Positions 43,207 to 54,800 of a stretch of 64,000 nt of DNA are shown one piece after another. Each line of letters starts with the position of its first letter. Within the stretch, counting starts at the first letter, position 1. The stretch spans positions 992,001 through 1,056,000 of the forward strand of contig NZ_SSNX01000001.1 of NCBI RefSeq assembly GCF_004801415.1, in the 5' to 3' direction. Both the position numbers and the translations under genes were made by a program. This DNA comes from Deinococcus sp. KSM4-11 (GTDB taxonomy: Bacteria > Deinococcota > Deinococci > Deinococcales > Deinococcaceae). The notes beneath the pieces are model-generated. The model did not search any database, was not told where the DNA came from, and was given only the letters and a program-made list of their open reading frames with translations.

Positions 43207-45273
43207 GTGAGCACGCTTCTGGTGGCCGAAGCCGTATCCGTGGTGTACGGAGAGCGGGCGGTGCTGGATGGCGTGTCGCTGAGTGTGGCGGAGGGCGAGC
43301 GGGTGGCGCTGCTGGGCCGCAACGGAGCCGGTAAGACGACGCTGCTGCGGGTGCTGACCGGAGAGGTCGTGCCGGACGAGGGCAGCGTGTGGCGGGCGGA
43401 TGGGCTGCGGGTGGCGGTGCTGGCGCAGCATCATGCGCATCCGGCGGGCGTCAGGGTGGACGACCTGGTGGACGCGGCGCACCCGTACCGGGAGCTGGAG
43501 GCGGAGTTGCTGGCGCTGGAGGCCGACCTGGGGAACCCGTCGGTGCTGGAGGCGTGGACGGCGTTGCACGTCCTCCTGGACGCCGCGCAGGCGTATGCGT
43601 GGCCCACACGGGTGCGGCGCATCCTGGGGATGCTCGACCTGACGCGCTTCCTGGAGCGGGAGGCGGCGACCCTGTCGGGCGGCGAGCGCACGCGACTGGC
43701 GCTGGCCCTGGCGCTGGCGCGCGAGCCGGATCTGCTGGTGCTGGACGAGCCAACGAACCACCTGGACGTGCGGATGCGCGAGTGGCTGGAGGGCTGGCTG
43801 CGGGACTTCCGGGGGGGCGTCCTGCTGACCAGCCACGACCGTGATTTTCTGGACGCGGTGGCGGGGCGCTCGCTGTGGCTGGAGGGAGGTGAGGGCACCG
43901 AATATCCGGGCGGGTACTCGCGCGCCCGGGCGCAGCGGGAACTGGAGCGCCGCACGCAGTCCCGCGCGGCGCGGCTGGGCGAGCGAGAAGCGGCGCGGCT
44001 CTCAGGGAGCGTGGAGCAGCTGGATCGGTGGGGGCGGCGGTCGCGGGCCATGAAATCGAGGGCGAGCCGCGTGGCCGTGCCGGAGGCGCCCCTGCCCGAG
44101 CGGCAGCTCCGGATGCGCCTGCTGGCGGGCACATCGCAGGCCCGGCTGGTGGCGTGGGGTGACCACCTCGGGAAGTCGTATGCGGGGCGGCCGGTGCTGT
44201 CGGACGTGGCCTTCCGGCTGCGCCAGGGCGACCGGGTGGCCCTGATGGGCGCGAACGGCACCGGCAAGACGACCCTGATGCGCCTGCTGTCGGGTGAGAC
44301 GGCCCCGGATCCCGGTTCGCCAGAACCTGCGCTGCGGCTGGGCGGTGGGGTGAGCGTCGCCAGTCTGGATCAGACCTGGCATGGCCTGCTGCCCGGCGTG
44401 GGATTGCACGCGCAGTTCGAGCGGCGCTTCGGGCGTGGGGCGAACGCGGTGCTGGGCCGCGCAGGCTTCACCGCAGACGACTGGGCCAAGACGCCGGAGG
44501 TGCTGTCCGGCGGCGAGCGGGCGCGGGCGGGGCTGGCCCTGGTGAGCGCCCTGCGGGCCGACCTGCTGCTGCTGGACGAACCCACCAACCACCTGGACGT
44601 GGAGGCGCTGCACGCGCTGGAGGAGGCCATTCACGCGTATGCGGGCGCGGTCGTGATTGTCACCCATGACCGGCGCTTTGCGCGGGAGGTCGCCAACCGC
44701 CTGTGGATGGTGGAGGACGGCACGCTGCGGGAACCCCTCGGCTGGGGCAGCCGCGAGTACCGTGATCCCGCCGCGACGCTCAAGGGGGATCCACCGCCAC
44801 CCCCCCCGACGCCGACCCCCCGGCAACGGCTGGTGCCGGTCGAGAACCAGCTCTTGGACATCCGCGCGCAGCTCGATCAGCCGGGGAAGCTGACCGGACG
44901 CGAGGAGGCCCGCCTGCGCTCGCAGGCTCACGCCCTGCAGGAGCACCTATACGACCTGTACGCGGCGGCCTTCGACGCCCCGCAGTATGACGACCACGTG
45001 CGCGAGCCGGGCCTCACCATCCGGGCGCAACGGTTCGGGGCGCATGGCGGCATGTTCTGGGCGGCGCAGGACGAGACCTGCCCGCACCTCGCGTGGGACG
45101 GTCTGACCATGCGCTGGAACGGCGATCCGCCGGGCTGGTATGGGGGAATCCTGCTGGGCGGGGCCCTGCGCATTCTGTTCGAACGCTGGAACGTGGGCCG
45201 GGTGCAGCTGGGGGAGGACGGCCCACAGCTCACCCGCCGCGTGTGGTTCGAGCGTACGGGCGTGATCCGCTGA
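43207..45273 (+). CDS. ABC-F family ATPase with extra C-terminal domain
   Basis: Protein of 688 residues, no membrane segments. Two ABC domains: first Walker A GRNGAGKTTLL, signature LSGGERTRLALAL, Walker B LLVLDEPTNHLDV; second Walker A GANGTGKTTLM, signature LSGGERARAGLAL, Walker B LLLLDEPTNHLDV. The inter-domain linker (about 240-330) is Arg-rich as in ribosome-binding ABC-F proteins. After a poly-proline stretch near residue 535 comes a helical coiled segment (PVENQLLDIRAQLDQPGKLTG...) and about 95 residues containing PHLAWDGLTMRWNGDPPGWY that I do not recognise. Ribosome-associated translation factor or antibiotic protection are the family options. Confidence 0.88.
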   Translation: MSTLLVAEAVSVVYGERAVLDGVSLSVAEGERVALLGRNGAGKTTLLRVLTGEVVPDEGSVWRADGLRVAVLAQHHAHPAGVRVDDLVDAAHPYRELEAELLALEADLGNPSVLEAWTALHVLLDAAQAYAWPTRVRRILGMLDLTRFLEREAATLSGGERTRLALALALAREPDLLVLDEPTNHLDVRMREWLEGWLRDFRGGVLLTSHDRDFLDAVAGRSLWLEGGEGTEYPGGYSRARAQRELERRTQSRAARLGEREAARLSGSVEQLDRWGRRSRAMKSRASRVAVPEAPLPERQLRMRLLAGTSQARLVAWGDHLGKSYAGRPVLSDVAFRLRQGDRVALMGANGTGKTTLMRLLSGETAPDPGSPEPALRLGGGVSVASLDQTWHGLLPGVGLHAQFERRFGRGANAVLGRAGFTADDWAKTPEVLSGGERARAGLALVSALRADLLLLDEPTNHLDVEALHALEEAIHAYAGAVVIVTHDRRFAREVANRLWMVEDGTLREPLGWGSREYRDPAATLKGDPPPPPPTPTPRQRLVPVENQLLDIRAQLDQPGKLTGREEARLRSQAHALQEHLYDLYAAAFDAPQYDDHVREPGLTIRAQRFGAHGGMFWAAQDETCPHLAWDGLTMRWNGDPPGWYGGILLGGALRILFERWNVGRVQLGEDGPQLTRRVWFERTGVIR

Positions 45274-45325
45274 TGCCCTGATCTCCCACAGAGGGGTCTG
45301 GGTCACACCTCATGCGGGCCACCGC

Positions 45326-45331
45326 TATACT
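45326..45331 (+). promoter_or_regulatory. leaderless -10 (TATACT)
   Basis: TATACT ends 7 bases before the ATG at 45339. Confidence 0.6.
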
Positions 45332-45338
45332 TCCGCGC

Positions 45339-45794
45339 ATGGACGACCTCATCAAAGGACGCCTCGGGGGCGAGAGCGGATACGACATCCGCTGCGTCAT
45401 CGACGGCGATACGATCAAGGGCCGCGCGGGCGGCAAGCTGCACGGCAAGGACATCGACCTCGAAATCACCGAACGCGGCGTGCAGGGTTCCGTGGGCGCG
45501 GACAGCGTGAAGATCGAACTGACCGACGGCGAGCTCAAGGGCAACGTGGGCAGCCAGAAACTCGTGCTGCGCGGCGTGGATCGCGTGACCGGCTTCATGG
45601 GTGAACCCATCGTCGGGTGGAACGTGGTGGCGCAGCAGAGCGGCGAGAAGCTGGTCGGTCAGCTGGGCAGCACGGTGCTGGGCCGCCCCTTCGAGCTGGA
45701 ACTGGGCAGCGCGCCCGGCTGGGTGGGCACCCTGGTGGCCATCGTGGCCTTCTACGCGCTGGAGCCCCGCGCGAGCGTGACCGTCAGCCACTGA
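45339..45794 (+). CDS. Beta-repeat protein of unknown function
   Basis: Protein of 151 residues. Short Gly-rich strand repeats dominate: DTIKGRAGGKLHGKDIDL, GVQGSVGADSVKIEL, GELKGNVGSQKLVLRG, EKLVGQLGSTVLGRPFEL. This pattern suggests a single-stranded beta helix or stacked-strand sheet. A hydrophobic stretch near the C terminus (TLVAIVAFYALEP) may be a membrane anchor or packing helix. No signal peptide. I do not recognise the family. Terminated by a strong hairpin. Confidence 0.65.
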   Translation: MDDLIKGRLGGESGYDIRCVIDGDTIKGRAGGKLHGKDIDLEITERGVQGSVGADSVKIELTDGELKGNVGSQKLVLRGVDRVTGFMGEPIVGWNVVAQQSGEKLVGQLGSTVLGRPFELELGSAPGWVGTLVAIVAFYALEPRASVTVSH

Positions 45795-45806
45795 GCCGGG
45801 ATTCCC

Positions 45807-45848
45807 AGGGGCCGCGTCCAGGAGTCTGGGGCGCGGCCCTTCTATGAT
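45807..45848. terminator. bidirectional terminator between convergent unknown gene and tamB
   Basis: GGGCCGCG (45809-45816) pairs with CGCGGCCC (45832-45839) with a 15-base loop, followed by TTCT. Confidence 0.6.
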
Positions 45849-45850
45849 TC

Positions 45851-48800
45851 TCAGTTGCCGAAGCGGTACGTGACCCCGAACCGAACCTGGGTGGTCTCGG
45901 TGGTGTTCTTCACGCCGATACTCACGCTGGTGCGCGGATTGATGTTGTACGCGGTGCTGAAGCTGGGTCGCAGCGACTGCAGGTTCAGGCCAGTCAGGGG
46001 GGTGCTGACGCTGAAGGTGAAGCGGTTGTCCGGCGTGCTGTACGTCGCGTCGATCAGACCCTTGCCGTTCAGATCCACCTGATATTGCAGGTACAGGTTG
46101 CGGGTGAGGTACGAGCCGAGCGTGATGGTGGCCCCCAGGGAACCGTCCGCGTTCGTGAGCTGCGGCGTGAAGCGGAAGACGTCCAAGCCGAAGGCGCGGG
46201 CGATGGTGCGCTCGACTTCGCCCAGCACGAAGACGTTCAGGGCCGTCTGCAGGGCGCTGGTGCCGAGCGAACTCAGGTTCTCCGGCAGGGCGGTCAGGTT
46301 CGGCACGCCCGTCGCGACCAGGGCGTACAGTTCCGGCTCGCTGTAGGCGATCCCGGTGGTCGGGTCTGTGCACACCGATCCCTGGGTGGGGCAGGTGAGG
46401 GTGGTGGTGAGATCCAGGCTGGTGTCGCCGCTGGTGCGCGTCACGAACTGCCCGGTCAGGTGGATGCTGACCGGCACGCTCTGCCCGGTGGTGGAGGACG
46501 GCACGGTGCCCTGCGCGGTGATGTCGAACTTCGGAAACAGGCTGCTGCCGTCGAAGGTGACCGTGGACGCCTGGAGCGTGAATTCGTTCTCTCGCAGGTA
46601 GATGAACCCCCGCTGGGACACGATAGTGCCCGCCAGCAGCGGCCGCGCCCCCGTCCCCGAAAGCATCAGGTTGCCGCTAAATTCCGCCCGAACGAGGTTC
46701 TCGTCGACGCGGATGCCGCCCGGCGCGCGGATGGGAATGTCTTCGAACACCAGGCGCTCCAGGAAGGGCCGGGCGGGCGCGGCGGCCGTGTCCTGCGCGG
46801 GTTTGGGGAAGGTCGTGTACTGCTCGGGCAGCGGACTGGCGTAGTTGTCGGTGGTGCGCCCGGTGGTGCTGGTGGTCGTGCTCTGCCCCGGCGACGGAAT
46901 GGTCGTGGGGGCGTTCACGCGCCCGAGGATCAGCCGCAGGAAGTCGGCCGCGCCGGTCACGTGGATCACCGTGCCGTCGTCGATGGCGCTCAGGTCGGCG
47001 TTGAGGGCACTCTCGCGACCATACACGATGCCCAGGGGCAGGTTGTAGTTGCGGGCGATCAGGCTCAGGTTCCAGCGCGGCGCGAGGTCTCCGCTGAGAG
47101 TCAGCGTCCCCGCGCCCGTGGTGGTGTTGGTGCTGAGGCTCTGCACGTTCACGGTCCAGCGGGTGTCGGTCTCCTGTTTCAGCGTGGCGGTGGTGTTCGG
47201 CAGGGCCCCCAGCACCTGCGGGGCGAGCAGGCCCTTGAAGGTGGCCACCACGCCGCTCAGGCGGCCCTGCGTGAGCTGTCCCTTCACACTGACCGCGCCG
47301 TCGGTGGCCACCGTGCCGCCCGTGAGCACCTGCCCACCCGCCGTGAAGGCCCCGCTGTCCGGCAGGTCGCCCGCGAGGCGCGGCACCTGGACGCTCAGGC
47401 CCGCGACGGTGCCGCTCAGGTTGGTGACCCGCACGGCGGCGCGCGGCTGCGCGTACGTTCCCGCCGCGCTCAGGACGACGGTGCCCTTGAAGTTCGCGCC
47501 CAGGTCGGCCAGCGACGGCACGAGCTGCAGCACCGGGGTGAAGGTCGTATTCGCGAACTGCGCGGTCAGGTCGACCTTGTCGTGGGTGTACTGACCGTGC
47601 ACGTCCCAGGTGCCAGCCCCGGCCAGCTGGATGTTCACGGACCGCAGCTCCCGGTTCGCGAAGTTCAGGGAACCGCTGCCGATCAGCGTGTCGGTCATGG
47701 GCTTGCCGTCCAGAGTGGACGTCGCACTCACCCGGATGCGTTCCGCGACGACGGTCGCGGTGCCCGCCAGCGGATCGCCGAGCGGGAACCGGAAGCGGAT
47801 CACGCCCGTCAGGACACCCTCTCCGGGCGTGGTGCCGGCCACCGCACCGATCACGGCGCCCAGCGGCAATGCCCGCAGGCTGCCCTGACCGAAGACCTCG
47901 CCGCTGCTCAGGCCCGCCGTGAATTCCGATTCGCCCAGGAACCCCCGGATGCGCCAGTCACCGGCGACCTGCGTGCCCTCGATGCGGGCGGGCAGGGTCT
48001 TGCCGCCGATGGTGAGGGGATCGGCCCGCACGACGAAGGTGCCGCCCCCGTCCCGGAGGTTCGCTTCCCCGCTGAGGGGACCGGACAGGCCGGGGGCGAG
48101 CTTCAGGTCGCGGACTTCCAGGCTGTCGAGCACGGCCCGGACGGCGTAGCCCTGATCCGTGGCGTGCACCGCCACGATCGACGAGGCGGCAGGCAGCACG
48201 TCGGCGATACCGCCCGACGCGTCCACGCTGGCTGACCCGGCCCCGCTGGCGGCGGTGAGGGCGGCCGTGAAGGTCTGCCCACCCAGGGCGAGCGTGCCGC
48301 CGAGCGTGAGGTTCTGCCCGGCCGCATTGACGGGGTAATCGGCGAGCGTCACCGTGCCGTTGAGCCCACTGGTGTCGGCCCCGACCTTCAGGTCGATGGT
48401 GCCCTGCTGGTGGGTGAGGTGCCCGGTCAGCTGGCCCGTCCAGCGGCGTTCCCCCTGGGCAGCGTTCAGGGTCAGGGTGCCCGCCGGGAGCGTGGCCACC
48501 GCCTTCACGCTGGGTTTCCCGCCGCTTAGGGTCACGTCGGCGGTGACGTCTCCGGCCAGGGTGACCCCCAGGTAAGGAATGGTGATCGGGGTGGTGACGT
48601 CCGTGACCTGCACGGCCAGCGCGCCCGCCTGACCGTCCGAACGAACCTGTCCCGTGGCCGTGACGGTGCCCTCGTAGCCCGGGAGATCCAGGCGGGAGAG
48701 CTGCAGTCCGGGCAGGTTCGCTGCGATCTGCGTGCCGTCCCACGCCACCTGGCCGTCCCGCTCGCCGTCGCTCACGGTCAGGCTCGCCGCGTGCAGGCTG

Positions 48801-51800
48801 GCGGTGCCGGCGGCGCGCCACTGGCCCCGGCGTACACTGAGCAGCAGGGTCGGGTTGGCCAGCGGGCCGGACGGAGTGACGCTGAACCCGAGTTCCGGAC
48901 GGGTCAGGCTGGCCGCACCACTCCACGCCCACGCGCCCGCTTGATCGGGCCGGAGTTCCAGCACCCCGCTGGCGGTCGCCGCCGGGCCGTCCACCAGCCG
49001 GAGCTGCACGTACCGGGCGGTGGCCACCACGCGCGCGCCGGCCCCGAGAACGCCCGCCTCGCCGCCCAGGCGTGGGTACGCCAGGGGGCCGGTCACGGTC
49101 AGGGCGGCCGGGCCGGTCAGGATGCCGGCGGGGCCGCCCGAGACCTGCGCCGTGCCGTGCCAGCCGGTAAGCGGATCAAGGTGCAGGTCGAGCGCCGCGT
49201 TCAGGTTCTGCGGGCCGGTGATCTGGCCGGTCACGCCCAGCGAACGGGCCCCATACGTGGCGCGCAGCGTGCCCCCCACCGTGCCACTTGCCGCCACGGT
49301 TACGTCGGCGGTGCCGTTCAGGGCGGCGGTGCCGCTGAGCTTCACCGTGCTCCCCGCCGCCGTCAGGGCGAAGCCGCTGAGTTTGACGCTGCCGCCGCTG
49401 ACGCTGGCCACGGTCGAGCCTGCCTGGGTGAGCATCCCCGTCAGCGAGGACAGCGTGCCGGTGAAGGTTCCCGTCGTGTCGGCGAGGGTGACGCCGGAGG
49501 CCGTGGCGCCACTGGTGCTGAGCTGGGCAGCGAGGGTCGGAGCGGCGAGGGTGCCACCCACGGTCGCGTCCAGGGTCGCGTCGCCCGTTCCCCCGACCAG
49601 CGGAAGCGGCCGGAGGCTCAGGGTTCCGGTCAGGGCGGGCAGGAAGCCGGTCAGGCGGCCCAGCGTCAGGGTGCCGCCGCCGAGGGTGCCCGCGTCCAGC
49701 CGGTAGGTGCCGAGCCCATCGCCGGTCAGGGACAGAGGTTCGGCCACACCAGCGACCGTGGCGTTCACCGCACCCGCGAGCTTCGGCCAGGTTCCGGCGA
49801 GATCCACCTTCGCGGTGGTGCCGCCGCTGGCAACCGTGCCGTACACACGTGCATCAACGCGGCCCTGGGAGAGGTTCAGGTTCTTGACATCGGCATACAG
49901 GGTGCCGCGGGCCGCCCCGAGCAGCGCGGCACGGACCGTGGCATGGGGGTCGGTAACCCGGCCCGCCAGGGTGATGCGCGCGTCCACGGCGTCCGTCCGG
50001 GCGGACACGGTTCCCTCGACGGTGGGGTCGGCCGCCCGGCCGCGCACCGTCAGGTCGGCCCCTAGCGTGCCGCGCCCCAGCGACACCGCGCGGACATACT
50101 GGGTCGCCAGATCACTGACGGTGACATGCACGCCATCGGGCAGGCTGCCCTGTGCGCGCAGGACGCCGCCGCGCAAGCTGCCGCTCAGGGCCGCGTCGAT
50201 CTGGCGGGGGGTGTAGGTGGCGCTGCCGTACAGGCTGAACGGTCCCGCCTGCTCCTGTTCCCCCCGGATGGCGAGCGTGCGCAATCGGAGGTAGTGCGGC
50301 CCGCCCGCGAGCGTGCCCTGCGCCGTCACGCTTCCGGCGAGATCCAGCGTCCGCACGTTCAGACCGGAAGGCAGCAGCCGGGCCACCTGGATGGGATCGG
50401 TTCGCAGCGTCAGGTCGTAGCGGCCCGAGGTGAGGGCGCCGCCGCCCGCGACCTTCGGCCCGGCCAGCCGCACGCTGACGTCACCGGCACGGTACGTGGC
50501 GCCCAGGTCACCGCTCAGGTCGCCGGCCGTGTCGAGCACCGCGCCCTTGAAGCCCGCTTCGGGTGCGCTCCACGTCCGGCCGCCCAGCGTGGCCGTGCCG
50601 CTCAGACTGAGCTGGTCGGCACGGCCCCACAGCGCGCCCGCGTCGAAGGCAGCCAGGGTCACGGTGCCGCCCGGACGGAAGGGCAGGCTGGCCGGCAGGG
50701 TGCCGGTCACGCGGGCCTGCCGGGGGGGCAGGCCGATCATGGCTGCGAGCTTCAGCTCGCCCTGCCCGTCGATCACGGCGTCCAGCGGGCCGCCGGGCAC
50801 GGTGCCGGTGGCACGCAGGGTGCCGCTCCAGCCCGTGCGGGCGTTCCAGCCGGGCGTACCCCGCAGATCCACGCGGGTCGTGCCCGACAAGTACGCCGTG
50901 TCGAGCTTCAGCCGGGCATTCTGCAGACCGCCAAGGGCGTTCGCACCGAGCTGGCCGCGCAGAGTACCGGCCACGCTAGCGCCGCTGACGCTGGCCCGCC
51001 AGTCCTGGCCGAGCAGGTGGGCGCTCAGGCGCGACCCGGCCGCCTGGAGTCCGGCCACGCCGGAGCTGAGGGTGCCCTGCGCGCTGACGTCGGGCCGGGT
51101 GAACGATCCACCCACCTGCGCCGTGTACGTGCCGGGCAGGCCCGACGTGAGCGTGGCCTTCGCACTGATTCCGAGGGCGGGCAGCAGGGTGCCGCTGGCC
51201 CGCACCTGTCCGAGGCCCAGGGTCGCGGTGGCTCCCTGCACCCTCAGCACGGAGCCCCGGTAGCTCAGCGGCGCGGCGAACCGCACTCCGGCCGCCATGC
51301 CGCTGGCCGTGACGCGCAGATCGGCCAGCGTGCCACCCACGGTCGCCTGTAGATTCCCGGCCGCACCGGTCAACGGTTTCAGGTCGCTGAGGGTCACGGC
51401 CCCCGTCGTGTGCCAGCCGGAAAGACCGTTTCCAGCCCCCCTATTCACCGTGAGGGCGAGGTCGGCACCGGCGGCGCTTCCGTTGATCCGCAGGGCGGGC
51501 ACGCGCCCGGTCAGTCCCGTCGCCACAGCCGTGAGGTTCACCGCCTGCTTCTGATAAATGCCCTTCACTCCCAGGGTGAGGGCCGTGTCGGCCGCGCCCC
51601 GCAGCGTTCCAGTGAGCCCCTGGTAGCCCAGGGTCGCGTCCGCCGTGGGGTACAGCGGGCCGCTGATCCGCACGGGCACGCCACCCAGGGTGCTGGTCAG
51701 GTCGGCCGAGACCTGCCCGCGCGTCAGGCGGACGAGCCCGGCGGCCCGCTGCCCCTGCGCGGCGATGTTGATCCTCGCGCGCCCGGTCGCCTGCGCGAAG

Positions 51801-54800
51801 TTGAGCTTCGGTACCTGCACGTCCAGCGTGGCGCTGCCCTGGGCACCGGGCAGCAGGGGCCGCAGCGTGCGGGCGTCGAGCACGGCGCCGTCGATCACCA
51901 GCGACTGGCCGTCGTAGCGCACGGGAAGGCGCGTGCCGGGGTGCGTCAGGGTGCCGGAGGCGCGCAGTCCGCCCTGCCATGACACGCGAGCGTCGAGGCC
52001 CAGCGGGTCGCCCAGGTACCGCGTGCCGCTCAGGGCCAGCGTGGCCGAGGTCGGCGCGAGGTTCACGGTGACCTGTCCAGGCGTGATCTCGGGTCGCAGC
52101 ACTGTGGGCAACAGGCCGGTGAACGGGGCCAGGGAGGTGCTGAAGGTTCCGCCCAAGGTGGGCAGGACGGCGACCCGGCCAGTGATCGGCCCTGCCGGAA
52201 CAGCGTCCAGACCGGTGCCGGTTCCTTCCACGCTTAGGGTGCCGGGGGCACCGGCCAGCGCATACCGCGCCCGCAGCGCGCCGCTCCACGTGCCGGCGCG
52301 GAAGGTCAGGCCACCGACCGTGGCCCGGGCTCCGGTCAACGAGGCGCGGAGTGGGAAGGTCTGGCGGGGCACGCTCACGCGAGCAGGCACCGTGCCGTAG
52401 GCCATGGCCTTGAGCGTGACGGTGCCGTGCAGATCGGCCACGCCGCCCCGGGCATCCGCGTCCACATATGGGCCGCGCACGCGCACGGTGAGGTCAGAGA
52501 CGGTCGCGGGCAGGGTGAGGTGGCCGCTGGCAATCACGTCGTGCCCGGCGAAGGTGCCGGTCGCGCGGATCGAGCCGTCGGCGGCCGTGACCAGCAGCGG
52601 CCCGGCGTTCAGGGTGCCGCTCAGCAGGTTGTTCCGGGCGGTCAGAGTGCCCGTGAGCGTCTGTCCGGCCAGCGTGAGTCCCTGCGCCCGCACGTCGAAG
52701 TCTGAGAACCCGCGCAGATCGACCGTCGCCTTCCCGCCGCCCGCATCGGTGACCGTGACCAGCCCACGCGGTTCGGTGCCGCGGCCCTCGATGTGCCCGT
52801 CGACGTACAGGCCGCCCAGGCCGGTCTGGCTGGCGATCGGCCCGCGCACGTTCACCGAGTACCGGCCGTCTGGCAGCGACGCCGTGCCGCGCGCCTGGAG
52901 CCCCTCGGCGTCGGTGACGAGCAGGTTCAGCGCGTTCCAGGGGCCAGTGGCCGTCACGGTGTACTGGTCGAGCACGCCGCGCGCCTCGACCGCGCCACGC
53001 CACGCGGTGCGGCCCGCCCGTGGCGGCCCCCAGGTGGCGCGGCCCTGCACGCGGCCCACCTGTCCGAAGGCGGTGAGCGCTTGCTGACCGGTGACGCGGG
53101 CCAGTCCGGTCGTGGCGTCGTAGGTGGCGGTGAGGTCGCCCCACGTGCCGCTGACGGCGAGGCGGGGAGTCAGGGTGCCGCGCAGGTTCACGGCCTGCGC
53201 GGGGATGGTCACGCCTCCGAAGGCGAGGTCGCCGGTGCGACCGGTTGCGCTGGCCTGCAGGTTGCCGTAGGGGCCACTGACGCTCGCGGTCAGGGTCTGG
53301 CCCTGGGCGGTCACGCTGCCGCCGACCTGGACATCCGGGTAGATGCGGCCCGCGAGCTGGGCACTTGCACCGCCAGCGCTGGCCGTCACACGGGCCGTAA
53401 CCGCGCCCGCCGCGCGGGCCAGGGTGCCGACCACACCCACGCCGGATGCGGAGGCCCGGATCGTCGCCGTCCCCCCGGTGCCCGATAGGTTCAGGTCGAG
53501 GGTGCCCGCCAGATCCGCGACCTTCACCAGCGGCCGCAGTGCGGCGAGGTTCACGCGGCCGGTGGCGGTGATGGCCTGTCCGTCGATCACGCCGCGCGCG
53601 GTCTCCCCCTGCGTGGTCAGGTCGAAGCGCACACCGTTGTCGATGCTGAGGGTGCCCTGGATGTCGGCCCCGCGCACGCGGGCGGTGGTGCGGTAGGGCG
53701 CGCTGAGGGCCGTGTCGGCGAGGACGGTGATGCCACCCGCCGTGCCGCTCACGCTGGCGCGGGTGCCGTGCCCGGTGGCGGTGAGGTTGTAGCCGTTGCC
53801 CCGCGCGGTCAGGGTGCCGAAAGCCTTCAGGGTCGTGGTGACGGTCGCGTTGCCGTTCACGACGATGCCCCCGGCGGCACGCAGGCCATGCAGGCTGACC
53901 CGGAAGGAATCCTGCGCCCACCGCGCGAGCTGCCCGCCCGGCGCGAAGGTGCCCTGCTGGCGCACGTAATTCAGGTTAAGCGGCCCTCGCAGGGTGTCGG
54001 TCAGCCCCGGCACCTGCGCGGCCAGCGTACCGGTCACGTCGCCACCGGTCAGATCGATGCGTCCGGCGCCGTCCAGCGTGAGGCCCGCGCCCCTGAGGTT
54101 GCGGGCCGTCCACGTTCCCCGGAAGGCCCGGTCGAGGTTCAGGGTGGCGGTTCCCAGATCCGCCCGCACCCCGGCCTTGTCGAGGACGGCCGTGCCCGCC
54201 AGCGCGAAGGGCCCCGCCACTCCATCGGTGATGACCGCCCGCAGGTTCGTGGGCACACCGCTGAGGGCCACGTGTGCCCTGGCCGCGCCGTAGGTGGGAT
54301 TCAGAGCCGCGTCCAGCGCCAGCCCCTTCAGCTCCAGGGTGCCGCGCAGGGGGCCACCCAGTCCGCTCCCCACGAAGCTCAGGCGGTTGTGCGCGTCGAT
54401 GGTCGCCTGCACGTCCAGCGGCTTCTGCCCAAAGGAGCCGACGACAGTGGCCTGCCCCAAGCGGCCCAGCGCCCAGGTGCCTTCGAGGTGCTGGGGCGCG
54501 CCGGCCAGGTGGGTATCGGCGCTGAAGGCCAGGTCGTTGGTGAGCCCGCCCTTGTGGCCGGGTTCGCTCAGGAAGGTGTACTGCGCGTTCGCATCGGTAA
54601 ATCTCACGCCGGCCAGCGTGCCGGCCCCGGTGGCGTAGCCCTTCACGCGCACGGTCGTCCAGCCCCCGGCCGTCACGCGCAGCTTGAGGTCGCCGGTGCC
54701 AGCGGTGCCGAGCGCCGTGGCCAGCCCAGCCACGGTGGGCGCCGCGTCGGCGGTGACCGTCCAGTTCTTCGCGCTCAGATCGACGCCACCGGTCGCGGTG

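Noticed and set aside
46085..48235. Long open frame of about 716 codons on the plus strand opposite tamB, and similar ones at 48791-50065, 50126-51352 and 53768-55504
   Set aside because: High GC and repetitive strand-coding sequence create long antisense frames. Their composition (Arg/Gly/Ala/His-rich, low complexity) and lack of a start signal show they are shadows of tamB.
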